In this document: positions 26,525 through 37,100 of the stretch, piece by piece
Layout of the letters: every line of letters begins with the position of its first letter
Numbering within the stretch: the stretch's first letter is position 1
NCBI GenBank assembly: GCA_040220415.1
Contig: JAVJUV010000010.1
Span: 47,315 to 111,314 of the forward strand
Length of the DNA: 64,000 bases
Direction of reading: 5' to 3'
DNA from: JAVJUV01 sp040220415
GTDB lineage: Bacteria; Pseudomonadota; Alphaproteobacteria; Rhodobacterales; Rhodobacteraceae
The notes under the pieces: generated by a model
What the model saw: the letters and a program-made list of their open reading frames with translations, nothing else
Told to the model about the DNA's origin: nothing
Database searches by the model: none
Translations under genes and position numbers: made by a program

Positions 26525-27670
26525 ATGAAAGTTGACGCCGCTAAATTAACGGCACGTCTCGTACAGTGCCCTTCGGTGACCCCTGAAGAGGGTGGAGCGA
26601 TCCACCTTTTGCAGGATTTGTTGTCGGAAGCGGGGTTCCAATGCTTCCGTGCAGATCGGGGAGGGATTGCCAACCTTGTTGCCCGCTGGGGTGGCAAGGG
26701 GAATCCAAGAACTTTCGGGTTCAATGGCCATACCGATGTAGTTCCCGTGGGCGACCCGTCGGACTGGACAGATGATCCATTTGGAGCAGTCACTCGTGAA
26801 GGTTGGATGCTGGGCCGCGGAACGACCGACATGAAATCGGGTGTTGCCGCGTTTGTCTCGGCTGCAATCGAGTTCGTAGCCGAGACACCACCGGATGGCG
26901 CAATCCTGATCACCGTAACTGGCGATGAGGAAGGTGATGCCGTCGACGGAACGTCCGCGATCCTTGATTGGATGGAGATGAACGGTGAACGCATGACGGT
27001 TTGCCTGGTCGGAGAGCCGACCTGTCCCGAGAGCCTGGGTGACATGATCAAGATCGGGCGCCGCGGTTCGATGACGGCCTTTTTCACGGCGAGCGGTGTT
27101 CAAGGACACGCTGCCTATCCCCATCGGGCAAAAAATCCGGTTCCGGTTCTGGCCAGTTTGATCGACAGGCTGTCTTCTGCGGAGCTTGATGATGGAACTG
27201 AGCATTTCGATCCTTCAACGCTTGTCGCTACGACGTTCGACACGGGCAACCCGGCTGCCAACGTGATCCCGGCTACCTGCAGGGCGACGGTCAACATCCG
27301 GTTCAACGACGCACATACTTCCGCGACGATCAGCAAATGGTTGATGGATGAGGCTCGCCGACTCTCTGAGGAAAGTGGAGTCAGGATCACGATGCAAACG
27401 AAGGTTTCCGGCGAGAGCTTCCTGACCCCCCCGGGGCCCTTGTCTGAACTTGTTGCGATGGCTGTCGAGGCTGAGACGGGGCTACGGCCCGAATTGTCGA
27501 CATCCGGAGGCACGTCCGACGCGCGCTTCATCCGCAAGCATTGTCCGGTGGTAGAGTTCGGCCTTGTTGGCAAGACCATGCATCAAGTCGACGAGAGGGT
27601 CGAAGTCGCCCAGATCCATGCTCTGAAGTCGATTTATCGGCGCATCCTTGGCGACTGGTTCGCCGGGTGA
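26525..27670 (+). CDS. dapE: succinyl-diaminopimelate desuccinylase
   Basis: The 381-residue metalloenzyme removes the succinyl group from N-succinyl-LL-diaminopimelate. The dinuclear zinc ligands and catalytic residues are visible: His in FNGHTDVVP, Asp in RGTTDMKSG, the catalytic Glu pair in VTGDEEGDAVDGT, and the C-terminal His in GKTMHQVDERV. The length is that of the family. The stop TGA overlaps the ATG of the next gene. With dapD it supplies the succinylase branch of diaminopimelate synthesis for lysine and peptidoglycan. Confidence 0.96.
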   Translation: MKVDAAKLTARLVQCPSVTPEEGGAIHLLQDLLSEAGFQCFRADRGGIANLVARWGGKGNPRTFGFNGHTDVVPVGDPSDWTDDPFGAVTREGWMLGRGTTDMKSGVAAFVSAAIEFVAETPPDGAILITVTGDEEGDAVDGTSAILDWMEMNGERMTVCLVGEPTCPESLGDMIKIGRRGSMTAFFTASGVQGHAAYPHRAKNPVPVLASLIDRLSSAELDDGTEHFDPSTLVATTFDTGNPAANVIPATCRATVNIRFNDAHTSATISKWLMDEARRLSEESGVRITMQTKVSGESFLTPPGPLSELVAMAVEAETGLRPELSTSGGTSDARFIRKHCPVVEFGLVGKTMHQVDERVEVAQIHALKSIYRRILGDWFAG

Positions 27671-28080
27671 TGATCGAAGTGACTGGCGACCTCGAGGCCG
27701 TCCTTCGAATCCGTCGGTTGGTATTCATCGAGGAACAAAATGTCAGCCCCGCTGATGACCTCGATGGGCGGGACCGCGACGCGATCCAACTACTGGCAAC
27801 TGACAATGGCAGGGCGGTGGGAACTGCTCGTATCTTGCTGACCGGCAGAGACGGGAAGATCGGACGTGTCGCGGTACTGAAAGAAGCCCGCGGTAAGGGG
27901 ATTGGAAAACAGCTTGTCCGCTTCGCAGTCAAGGAGGTTCGCAAAAAGGGATGCAGGCGTGCTGTTCTTGGTGCGCAGACCTATGCGGTGGGTTTTTATG
28001 AAGACCTTGGGTTCAATGTGTCTGGCACCGAGTTTCTGGATGCCGGCATTCCACATCGAATGATGGTCAAAGAGCTTTGA
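27670..28080 (+). CDS. GNAT family N-acetyltransferase
   Basis: A 136-residue acyltransferase of the GCN5 fold. The acetyl-CoA binding loop is in EARGKGIGKQLVRFA (R/Q-x-x-G-x-G/A), followed by LGAQTYAVGFYEDLGF, which is the final conserved block of the ElaA/YjdJ-like subgroup. The acceptor is unknown. The ATG at 27670 overlaps the dapE stop codon (TGATG), so translation is coupled. An in-frame extension upstream runs through dapE and is not real. Confidence 0.85.
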   Translation: MIEVTGDLEAVLRIRRLVFIEEQNVSPADDLDGRDRDAIQLLATDNGRAVGTARILLTGRDGKIGRVAVLKEARGKGIGKQLVRFAVKEVRKKGCRRAVLGAQTYAVGFYEDLGFNVSGTEFLDAGIPHRMMVKEL

Positions 28081-28652
28081 GGCGGCTGACCCTGATCGTC
28101 ATGGTAAAGCAGCCGAAGGCCGGATTGGTGAAGACGCGTCTTGGTGCCGGTATCGGCATGACCGATGCTGCTTGGTGGTTTCGCCACCAGGCTCTCGGGC
28201 TGATCCGTCGCCTCCGCGATCCACGGTGGGAACTCGTGTTGTCCGTGGCACCGGATCGAACCGCACAGTCAAGCCGGGTATGGCCGAGGGACTTGCGGCG
28301 AATCCCGCAAGGCTCTGGAGATCTTGGCCATCGCATGTCCTTTGCCCTCGCTCATTTTCGGGGGCCTGCCATTCTGATCGGTGCAGACATACCGGCCATC
28401 ACCAAGGATCACATCAAGAGAGCCTTTGCCGCCCTGGGCAATTCCGCCAGCGTCATTGGTCCGGCAACCGATGGCGGCTTCTGGTTGGTTGGCTTGCGTC
28501 ATCCGCAACGCCAGCCCGCCCGACTTTTTCACGGAGTTCGGTGGTCTGCCAAGCAGACACTTGACGATGCGTTACCGACACTTCCCGGCCCCATCGCTAT
28601 CGTTGATACGCTTTCAGATGTCGATACAGTCGAAGACCTCAAGCCAAGGTAG
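28077..28652 (+). CDS. DUF2064/TIGR04282 glycosyltransferase-like protein
   Basis: The 191-residue protein has the nucleotide-sugar-transferase-like fold of TIGR04282 (DUF2064): LIVMVKQPKAGLVKTRL at the start, DLGHRMSFA, ILIGADIPAIT and GPATDGGFWLVGL. The named members are called arsenosugar-biosynthesis glycosyltransferases, but most have no known role. The start is a TTG whose last base overlaps the stop of the GNAT gene (TTGA). The next in-frame ATG at 28101 would cut off the first beta strand, so the TTG is preferred. Confidence 0.82.
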   Translation: MRRLTLIVMVKQPKAGLVKTRLGAGIGMTDAAWWFRHQALGLIRRLRDPRWELVLSVAPDRTAQSSRVWPRDLRRIPQGSGDLGHRMSFALAHFRGPAILIGADIPAITKDHIKRAFAALGNSASVIGPATDGGFWLVGLRHPQRQPARLFHGVRWSAKQTLDDALPTLPGPIAIVDTLSDVDTVEDLKPR

Positions 28653-28733
28653 TTTACACTACCCTTGGATTGAACGCGTGGCTGGCCGCGAAACAGACGT
28701 GACGCGAATGTCTGCACATGGTAGCGCGAGAAG

Positions 28734-30992
28734 ATGGCACGTATCCCCTCAAAAGAAGAGATTCTCGATTGGATCTCTGACAATCCGGCACTGACCTCCA
28801 AGCGCGATATCGCGAAGGCGTTCGATATCAAGGGGGCCGATCGGATTGAGTTGAAGCGCGTGCTCAAGGAACTGGAAGCAGAAGGACATCTCGAAAAACG
28901 AAGAAAGACCTATCGTGATCCTGATCGATTGCCGCCGGTATCCGTGCTTCTGGTGACCGGACCCGGCTCGGACGGTGACCTTTTCGCGCGACCGCTGGAA
29001 TGGCAAGGAGAGGGACCGGAACCAGTGGCCCTTGTGGTGCCACGCGCATCCGATCCCGCGTTGGGCGAAGGTGACCGCATCCTGGCGCGAGTCAACTTCG
29101 TGCAGGCGGACGATCATGCATACGAAGCGCGTCTTATCCGACGCATAGGCACCAACCCAAGAAAGATCCTGGGCATTTTTCGAAAGACGGCGGAAGGAGG
29201 TCGGATCGTTCCGATCGATAAGGGCGCCGACCGCGAGTGGGTGGTGCGAAGCGATGCGATCCACGGCGCAAGGGACGGAGAACTTGTCGAAGCCGAGCAA
29301 TCGGGTCCCAAGAACCGCATTGGATTGCCTCAGGCACGGATCATTACGCGGCTTGGGGATCCATCCCAGCCCAAGGCCGTCAGCCTGATTGCCATTCATC
29401 AGCACGGCATTCCAGACGACTTCTCCGACAAGGCGATTGCCGAAGCCGACAGCATGGAGCCTGTCGGCCTCGACGGGCGCGAAGACCTGCGTGACATGGC
29501 GTTGATCACGATCGACCCTTCCGATGCCCGCGACCATGACGACGCATGTTTCGCTCATCCCGATGACGACCCAAGGAATCCGGACGGTCATGTTGTCTGG
29601 GTCGCGATCGCTGATGTTGCGCATTATGTTGCACCGGGCAGCGCCCTGGACAGGGAAGCATGGAAACGAGGTAATTCGACATATTTTCCTGATCGCGTCG
29701 TGCCGATGCTGCCGGATCGGCTTTCGGGTGACCTATGTTCTCTTCACGAAGGGGTTCCTCGCGCGTGCATCGCCGTGCGCATGCAGATCGATGCGAATGG
29801 TCGAAAGCTTGGTCACAAGTTCGTACGTGGCCTGATGCGTTCTATTGCTTCGTTGAACTACGAAGAAGTGCAGTTGGCCGTCGATGGTGAAGAACTCAAC
29901 GGCAGAACTGAGAAGCTTCTGGAAGACGTGCTAAAGCCGCTTTTTGCGGCTTACGAGTCTCTGAAAAAGGCGCGCGCCGAACGGCAGCCCCTGGACCTGG
30001 ACTTGCCGGAACGGCGGATTGTGCTGGACGATGAAGGGCGTGTTCGGTCGGTGGCATTCAAGGACAGGCTCGAAGCACACCGATTGATAGAAGAATTCAT
30101 GATACTCGCCAATGTTGCCGCCGCCGAGACACTATCGGGTAAACGCCAGCCACTTCTCTATCGAGTGCATGAAGAACCTGCAACCGAGAAGTTGGAATCG
30201 CTACGCGAGACAGCCGAGGCCGCCGGCCTTGTCCTGGCAAAGGGGCAGGTTCTGAAAACTGCACATCTCAATCGTCTTCTTGCCCAGGCCGAGGGGACGG
30301 ACGACGATGAACTGATCAACATGGCCACGCTTCGCGCCATGACCCAAGCGTATTATTCACCCGAGAACTTCGGTCACTTCGGACTGGCCCTGAAAGCCTA
30401 TGCGCATTTTACGTCTCCGATCCGCCGATATGCAGACCTGATCGTGCACCGCGCTTTGATCAAGGCGCACAATTGGGGTCAGGACGGTCTGACCGTGAAT
30501 GAGATGGAGCGGCTCGACGATACTGGACAACACATTTCGGAGACGGAGCGCCGTTCAATGGCTGCGGAACGGGATACGACGGACCGCTATCTCGCATCCT
30601 ATCTATCCGAACGCGTCGGAACAGAGATGACAGGCCGAGTATCTGGCGTGCAGCGCTTCGGTGCATTCGTGCGGCTGGATGAGACTGGCGCCGATGGATT
30701 GATTCCCGTCCAAACCATAGGAATCGAATACTTCCATTTCGATCATGACAGTCAGACACTGATGGGTGCCGATACCGGGTTGACGATCGGTCTTGGTCAA
30801 AAGGTGACGGTCAGGCTGTCGGAAGCCGTGCCGGTGACCGGAGGCCTGATGCTGGAACTCCTCGAAATCGACGGCGGCGCGATTCCTCAAGGACGCAGGC
30901 GCAAAGGCGGCAAGCCCATTCGCCGGAAGCCAGCTAAATCCTTGAAAAAATCGCAAAAGGTCAAGCGCAAGGTAATCCGCACTCGCCGATGA
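28734..30992 (+). CDS. rnr: ribonuclease R
   Basis: The 752-residue 3'-5' exoribonuclease degrades structured RNA and helps in rRNA and tmRNA quality control. An N-terminal winged-helix part (residues 1-70) is followed by cold-shock RNA-binding domains, then the RNB catalytic domain with the acidic cluster ITIDPSDARDHDDA that binds the metal, and the block HFTSPIRRYADL. An S1 domain (GRVSGVQRFGAFV) comes next, and the C-terminus is a lysine/arginine-rich tail with KPIRRKPAKSLKKSQK, which is common in RNase R. All catalytic Asps are present. Confidence 0.96.
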   Translation: MARIPSKEEILDWISDNPALTSKRDIAKAFDIKGADRIELKRVLKELEAEGHLEKRRKTYRDPDRLPPVSVLLVTGPGSDGDLFARPLEWQGEGPEPVALVVPRASDPALGEGDRILARVNFVQADDHAYEARLIRRIGTNPRKILGIFRKTAEGGRIVPIDKGADREWVVRSDAIHGARDGELVEAEQSGPKNRIGLPQARIITRLGDPSQPKAVSLIAIHQHGIPDDFSDKAIAEADSMEPVGLDGREDLRDMALITIDPSDARDHDDACFAHPDDDPRNPDGHVVWVAIADVAHYVAPGSALDREAWKRGNSTYFPDRVVPMLPDRLSGDLCSLHEGVPRACIAVRMQIDANGRKLGHKFVRGLMRSIASLNYEEVQLAVDGEELNGRTEKLLEDVLKPLFAAYESLKKARAERQPLDLDLPERRIVLDDEGRVRSVAFKDRLEAHRLIEEFMILANVAAAETLSGKRQPLLYRVHEEPATEKLESLRETAEAAGLVLAKGQVLKTAHLNRLLAQAEGTDDDELINMATLRAMTQAYYSPENFGHFGLALKAYAHFTSPIRRYADLIVHRALIKAHNWGQDGLTVNEMERLDDTGQHISETERRSMAAERDTTDRYLASYLSERVGTEMTGRVSGVQRFGAFVRLDETGADGLIPVQTIGIEYFHFDHDSQTLMGADTGLTIGLGQKVTVRLSEAVPVTGGLMLELLEIDGGAIPQGRRRKGGKPIRRKPAKSLKKSQKVKRKVIRTRR

Positions 30993-31091
30993 TATACGGC
31001 AAGCTGCCGCGCATTCATCGGAAGACACTTTCTGAGTGACGCGAATCCCGATACTCTGAGCTTGAGCAGGTACTAAAAAAGCAGGTGTCCC

Positions 31092-32351
31092 ATGCGATCC
31101 AAAATGATCGTGCTTCTGGGGCTTACACTGGCGATGGCAAGCCCAGCCGGTTCAGCTCCCGAAGTGTCAGTTCCCCCGAAGCCCCGGCCTTCAGAGGAGG
31201 CACCAGTCATGCTGGCTCAAGCGTCCAGTTCGAATCTGGCATTTTCCCGCTGGATCGACGGCTTCCGCGCGCGGGCGCGTGCAGCTGGTATTCGAGACAA
31301 CGTTTTTGATGCTGCATTCCGGGGCGTTCGATACAATACCGGTGTAGTCCAAAAAGATCGGAACCAATCCGAGTTTACCAAGCAGATCTGGGAATACCTC
31401 GACAGCGCGGCATCCGACACAAGAGTCAGGAACGGTCGGGAAGCATTGCGGGCCAACAAGCGCCTGCTGGCGGAAATCGAGGGACGCTACGGTGTTGAGG
31501 CTGAGGTCGTCACTGCCATTTGGGGATTGGAAAGCGCCTATGGCACTTTCAGAGGAGACCTTCCCCTGATTGAATCGCTTGCGACGTTGGCCTTCGATGG
31601 CAGGCGGGGGAAATTTTTCGAGGCCCAGTTAATTGCGGCGCTCAAGATTATTCAGTCCGGTGACGTCGCTCCCTCACGGATGACTGGAAGTTGGGCTGGT
31701 GCCATGGGGCACACGCAATTCATACCCACTTCGTATTTGTCATACGCAGTTGATTTTCACGGAGATGGCAGACGTGACATCTGGTCCGACGATCCGGCAG
31801 ACGCACTGGCTTCGACGGCTGCTTATCTGAAGCGTTTCGGATGGCAAAAGGGTCAGCCTTGGGGTGTCGAAGTCGCATTGCCCAGAGGGTTTGACTATCG
31901 TTTGACGGGTGAGAGGATCAAGAAAAACCCCTCGGAATGGGCCGCGATGGGCGTCAGGGACGTTAATGGCAGGCAGGTACCGAACTACGGAAAAGCCTCT
32001 ATCCTGCTGCCTGCGGGTGCGCAGGGTGCAGCGTTCATGATCTTCGACAATTTCCACGTGATCGAGCGGTACAACACCGCCGATGCCTACGTGATCGGTG
32101 TCGGGCATCTTTCCGATCGGATTGCCGGGGCTGGTCCGCTAATGTCCGGATGGCCTCGCGAAGATCGAAATCTGCGCTTCACTGAGAAAAAAGAAATGCA
32201 ACGCCTGTTAACCGCGCGTGGTTTCAACACCCAAGGGGTGGATGGCATTATCGGTCCGAATACGATTCAGGCTATTCGCCGGTTTCAGGCTTCGGTCGGC
32301 ATGATCCCGGATGGCTATTCAAGTTACGAAATACTTCGAAAGTTGCGATAG
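31092..32351 (+). CDS. lytic murein transglycosylase, MltB type with PG-binding domain
   Basis: A 419-residue exported enzyme that cleaves peptidoglycan glycan strands with 1,6-anhydro product formation. Residues 1-22 form a signal peptide (MRSKMIVLLGLTLAMASPAG). The catalytic glutamate is Glu147 in IWGLESAYG, followed by GSWAGAMGHTQFIPTSYL, the MltB/TIGR02283 signature. The last 60 residues are a PG_binding_1 domain with GFNTQGVDGIIGPNTIQAIRRFQ. No lipobox cysteine is present, so it is periplasmic rather than a lipoprotein. AGGTG precedes the ATG. The gene stands 100 bases downstream of rnr. Confidence 0.94.
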   Translation: MRSKMIVLLGLTLAMASPAGSAPEVSVPPKPRPSEEAPVMLAQASSSNLAFSRWIDGFRARARAAGIRDNVFDAAFRGVRYNTGVVQKDRNQSEFTKQIWEYLDSAASDTRVRNGREALRANKRLLAEIEGRYGVEAEVVTAIWGLESAYGTFRGDLPLIESLATLAFDGRRGKFFEAQLIAALKIIQSGDVAPSRMTGSWAGAMGHTQFIPTSYLSYAVDFHGDGRRDIWSDDPADALASTAAYLKRFGWQKGQPWGVEVALPRGFDYRLTGERIKKNPSEWAAMGVRDVNGRQVPNYGKASILLPAGAQGAAFMIFDNFHVIERYNTADAYVIGVGHLSDRIAGAGPLMSGWPREDRNLRFTEKKEMQRLLTARGFNTQGVDGIIGPNTIQAIRRFQASVGMIPDGYSSYEILRKLR

Positions 32352-32423
32352 TCGGGTGTCTTTGATGGGCGCATAATGCGGGTCGACGGTTGATTTTCCC
32401 GGGATCGAGGACGTCGAAACCAA

Positions 32424-32996
32424 TCAAGCCCGGTATCGCCAGCAGCCTTGCCAGTGGTCGTTCACCACGCCGATGGCCTGGAGATAAGCGTAGATTATCG
32501 TTGTTCCCACAAAACTCATGCCGCGCTTTTTGAGATCTTTAGAGATTTTGTCTGAAAGCGGAGTTGATGCTGGGATATCTTTAGGTGTTGACCAGTCGCC
32601 GACAAGCGGCGTCCCATCGACATGAGACCAAAGCCAGTCGGAAAAGGTTACAGATTGTCTCTGAATTTCCAGAAATACTTTTGCATTCTGGCGGGCGGAG
32701 GGGACTTTCTGGCGGTGTCTGACAATGGCGGGGTTCTGTAGTGCTGAAGCGAGCTCTGCGTCAGTCATGGCCGCGACGCGCTCTATGTCGAAGCCGTGGT
32801 ATACGGCTCTGTAGCCTTCCCGTTTCCTCAGGATCGTTTCCCAGGACAACCCGGCATGAGCACCCTCGAGGACAAGCATTTCGAATAGTAACCTGTCGTC
32901 GTGCACCGGCACTCCCCACTCTGTGTCGTGGTAGTGGGCATAAAGTTCCGAGTTTGAACCGAAGCAGCGCGGCTTTTCATCGATTGGATTTGTCAT
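32424..32996 (-). CDS. tag: DNA-3-methyladenine glycosylase I
   Basis: A 190-residue base-excision repair enzyme that removes 3-methyladenine from DNA. The sequence follows E. coli Tag throughout: Cys near position 11 and HDTEWGVP at the N-terminus with the catalytic-site GLSWETILRKRE, the KKRGMSFVGTTIIYAYLQAIG helix-hairpin-helix region, and the C-terminal VVNDHWQGCW. The cysteine/histidine pairs at the two ends form the zinc snap of the family. It is convergent with the transglycosylase gene. Confidence 0.95.
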   Translation of the reverse strand: MTNPIDEKPRCFGSNSELYAHYHDTEWGVPVHDDRLLFEMLVLEGAHAGLSWETILRKREGYRAVYHGFDIERVAAMTDAELASALQNPAIVRHRQKVPSARQNAKVFLEIQRQSVTFSDWLWSHVDGTPLVGDWSTPKDIPASTPLSDKISKDLKKRGMSFVGTTIIYAYLQAIGVVNDHWQGCWRYRA

Positions 32997-33228
32997 GGAG
33001 GACGTCTAATCCAATCATCGGATCAGGTCACGTTCGTCTGCTGTCATTTCCTGTCAGCAGCTTGCGCCGTCCAGTTTCCTGGCGATTCCAGAAACCCTGT
33101 GTTGCCTTAATGTCGACAATCCTCGCCTGTTTGGCAGGAGCCGTCAGCAACGATCTAATGCCGACTGTCATTTTTCTGTAACTTGACGGAAGGCGTTGTG
33201 GAACAGACGGGCTGGGTGGATCTTGGAC

Positions 33229-34176
33229 ATGAAATCATCTTATTCGATAGCAATTCTGGCGTTTGCAGGTTTCGGCGCGTGTTCCGCGGGAACCGGATTT
33301 TTTGCGTCCGATAACAACTCTCTCTTTCTGGGAAGCCGCGACGCTGGGGCTTCCGGCAATGGTTTGCCTTTTGCGGTCCCGGCCTCTGTCGTGGCGGACC
33401 TTGAGACGGCGGGTTCGATGAAAGTGAAGGTTGTGCGGGCTGTCACTGACTGGGAATCCGGCTCCACCCGGTTGTTAATCTCGGATGAAACGATGTCTCT
33501 TGCCGCAGGGGATATCGCCGGCAACCTGGACAACATGACGATCACGCTCAATGGCGAGACGCTTAACTTCGTCGCTGGGGCTGCGCCTGCTTCCAACGGT
33601 CAGACCGCATGGGCGAATTATGTCAACACGACCGGTGTCGTGTCCGGTACCGGGTCGGTCTATTCCTATACCTACGGCGCGACGCCAGTTTTGACGAACG
33701 AGTTCGATACCGAGGCCTTCTTCGCGTTCGGGTACGAGACTGATCCGGACGAAATCGCGGCTCTTGTTGGCAGCGTGACCTACAACGGCGCCTTCGAGGG
33801 TTTCGGACAGGTTCTCGATCCATCGTCAGGGGCCGTGGTCAGCAGTGAGGAATACTACTTCGGCGCCATCAGTCTGGCGGCAGATTTCGGCAGCAATTCG
33901 GTCAGTGGTGACCTTGATGGTTCCTTTGTCTATGACGGAACGGTCTTTTCCACGTCTTTCGCGGCACCTATCGAAGGCAATGGTTTCACGGGTTCAATGG
34001 ACTCCATGACGTGTACGAACGCGGTTTGTCTGTCCAATTCGCAGATCGGCGGCGCTTTCTACGGAACGGACGCGCTTGAGAGCAGCGGACTGTTGGGGAT
34101 GGATGTCCGCGTCGATCCGAACAGTGGTGCGGAATACCGGTTCATTGCCGGCGGGGGCTATACGGCGACGCGGTAG
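33229..34176 (+). CDS. lipoprotein with TbpB-like beta-barrel domain
   Basis: A 315-residue surface or outer-membrane lipoprotein candidate. The first 20 residues (MKSSYSIAILAFAGFGACSA) contain a lipobox ending in GAC, so Cys18 would be lipidated. The rest is rich in Gly, Ser, Thr and aromatic residues in alternating beta pattern. The end has NGFTGSMDSM, then GGAFYGTDALESSGLLGMDV, which resembles the GxFYGPxAxExGG motif of the C-lobe of transferrin-binding protein B. In alphaproteobacteria such domains occur in many lipoproteins of unknown ligand. I prefer the ATG at 33229; an in-frame codon at 33196 would block the signal sequence. The last 35 bases overlap dnaE2. Confidence 0.7.
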   Translation: MKSSYSIAILAFAGFGACSAGTGFFASDNNSLFLGSRDAGASGNGLPFAVPASVVADLETAGSMKVKVVRAVTDWESGSTRLLISDETMSLAAGDIAGNLDNMTITLNGETLNFVAGAAPASNGQTAWANYVNTTGVVSGTGSVYSYTYGATPVLTNEFDTEAFFAFGYETDPDEIAALVGSVTYNGAFEGFGQVLDPSSGAVVSSEEYYFGAISLAADFGSNSVSGDLDGSFVYDGTVFSTSFAAPIEGNGFTGSMDSMTCTNAVCLSNSQIGGAFYGTDALESSGLLGMDVRVDPNSGAEYRFIAGGGYTATR

Positions 34177-37100
34177 TGTCGGGGTTGGGAGCGCCCGGTT
34201 CGGCTCCCCAGATATCTGTCTGGACCAGACCTTTTCCTTGCGCGATGCCTGATCCCCAAGGTGGCCGGGGGATCTTGGCGATAGGCGGTGTGCCGGGCGT
34301 CAGGCGGTGCCGCAGAAAAGCCATTGGATGCGCGCGCAGGGTAAGGCGCATCGCGACATAGTCTTCTACCACATGCTCGCCCGGTGTCATTTCGGGCAGA
34401 TGAGCGGCGGTTTCCTCGATTCCTTCGCCGTCGATGTCGCCCGCAAACAAGGGTAGTGGCTTTGCTGCGCTGATCGCGGCTGCGGCCCAAAGCGCATCAC
34501 GACGGCTCAATCCCAAAGGGGCGAACACATCCGCTTCGGCCAATACGCGCAACAGGCGTGGTTCAATCCCGGCGCGTCGCCAGACGTCTTCTACCTTCTG
34601 ATATCCATTGCCACGGGCCGCGGCGATCCAGGTTGCCTCTTCCTCGCGCATGGACCTGATCTGGCGGAATCCAAGACGCAAGGCGAGACCGCCTTTGCCA
34701 TCGGGCTCCATCTGGTTGTCCCAGGTAGAGGCATTTATGTCGGGTGGACGTATCTCGACCCCGTGGTCTCGGGCATCGCGCACGATCTGGGCAGGGGCGT
34801 AAAACCCCATCGGTTGCGAGTTTAGCAAAGCGCAGGCGAAGATCCCGGGATGATGGCACTTCAGCCAGCTGGAAGCATAGACCAGAAGCGCGAAGCTGGC
34901 CGCGTGGCTTTCGGGAAAACCGTAAGAGCCGAAGCCTTCGATCTGATTGAAACAGCGCTCGGCAAAGTCCTGATCGTAACCGTTTTCGCGCATGCCTTTC
35001 AGGAATCTTGTGCGAAACTCACTGACGTTGCCGTGTTTCTTGAAGGTGGCAAGTGCGCGCCTTAACCGATCGGCCTCTTCAGGTGAAAAGCCTGCGCCGA
35101 CAATGGCGATCTGCATCGCCTGTTCCTGGAAAAGCGGTACCCCGAGCGTTTTTCCCAGAACCCTTCCCAATGCATCGGACGGAAATGACACTTTCTCCTC
35201 GCCGTTTCTACGCCGCAGGTAGGGATGCACCATGTCCCCCTGGATCGGACCGGGCCGTATGATCGCTGTCTCGATCACAAGATCGTAGAAGCAGCGCGGC
35301 TTCATACGCGGCAAAAAGTTCATCTGGGCACGGCTTTCCACCTGGAAGACACCCAGACTGTCCGCCTTGCACAGCATGTCGTAGACGGCGGGATCCTCGG
35401 GCGGTAGTGTGGCGAGTGTATAATCGATCTGGTGGTGCTTTCGGATCAGGTCAAACCCCTTACGGATACAGCTCAGCATTCCCAGCGCCAGCACATCGAC
35501 CTTCAGGATGCCAAGTGCGTCGATATCATCCTTGTCCCAGCAGATCACCGTGCGGTCTTCCATCGTGGCGTTCTCGATCGGCACCAATTCGTCCAACCGC
35601 CCTTCGGTGATGATGAACCCGCCGACGTGTTGGGACAGGTGCCGGGGAAAACCCTGGATCTCGAAGATCAGCTCCAGCGTCTGCTTCAACCGCCGGTCAT
35701 TCGGGTCCAGCCCGATTTCGCGCAGCTGCTTGTCGGCCATTCCGGACGTGTCGAAGAACCCCCACAGCTGGGACGAGATCGCACTGATCGTGTCTTCGCT
35801 CAGCCCCATGACCTTGCCTACCTCGCGGATCGCGCGCTTGCCGCGATAGTGGATCACCGTGGCGCAAAGCCCCGCGCGCTGCCGACCGTAGCGCGTGTAG
35901 ATGTGCTGGATTACTTCCTCGCGCCGCTCATGCTCGAAATCGACGTCGATATCCGGCGGCTCGTCCCGCGCCTCGCTGACGAACCGTTCGAAGACCATAG
36001 TACCGACTTCCGGACTGACGCTGGTGACGCCCAGGCAGTAGCAGACTACCGAATTGGCCGCGCTGCCCCGACCCTGGCAGAGGATGTTCCGTGACCGGGC
36101 AAAGGCCACCACGTCGCGGACCGTTAGGAAATAGGGCTCGTACTTCAACTTGGCGATCAGCGTCAGTTCATGTTCCAGAAGCTGGCGTACATGGTCTGAC
36201 GCGCCCGAGGGATAACGCCACTTCAGTCCCTCATAGGCCAGACGCCTCAGCCGCTCCGAGGCGGTCTCTCCTTTTGCAATTTCCGAGGGATATTCATAGC
36301 GCAGTTCTTCCAGGGAAAAGGTCAGACTGTCGGCCAGTTCGACTGCCCGATCCAAGGCATCAGAATGAACACCAAGAAAGTATCTCATCTCGTTTTCCGA
36401 CCTCAGCCGATGCTCGGAATTCGCCAGCGCAGAGCGTCCCAGGTCGTCAACCTTCACGCCGGTGCGGATCGCTGTCAGCACATCCGCCAGCTTGCGGCGA
36501 ACGCCATGATGCATGCGCGGTGATGCACTGGCCAACGTCTTGATCCCAAGCCGCGCGGCCAGCCTTGTCAGCCGGTCGAAGCGTTCGGGGTCTTGCCCAT
36601 CGTAATGGGGTGCCATGAGCAGATGACATGCCGGTCCAAAGCGGCGCCGCAACCGTTCCGCCTGTTTCAGCCATGCGGTCCTGTCTTGTCGTGGCGGGTG
36701 CAGAAGAAGCGCCAGTCCTTCGCCAAAATCCAGAAGATCTTCCATGTGCAGAAGGCATGACCCCTTTTCGGCCCGAAGCCGCCCACGTGAGATCAACCGG
36801 CAGAGCCGTCCCCATCCGACCCGGTCCCTTGGCAGGGCGGTCACGGCAAAACCGGTGTCCAGGACAATCCGCGCGCCGGGGATCAGTCGCGGTACGTTCA
36901 GGATTGCAGCGCTTGCGTCCATCGGTGGGGGTGTGATGCGCGTCTCGAAGGCGGCCTTCGGTCCATCCGGGAATGCCTCTACCTCTTCCGGCGCCAGTGT
37001 CCCGTTCTTTCGACGTGCCGCTCCGCCGGGATAGCTTTCGTGGATGAAGGGTTTGGGCGCCCAGCCGTTCACCGGCAGAGTCGGTCCGATCAGCTCGGTT

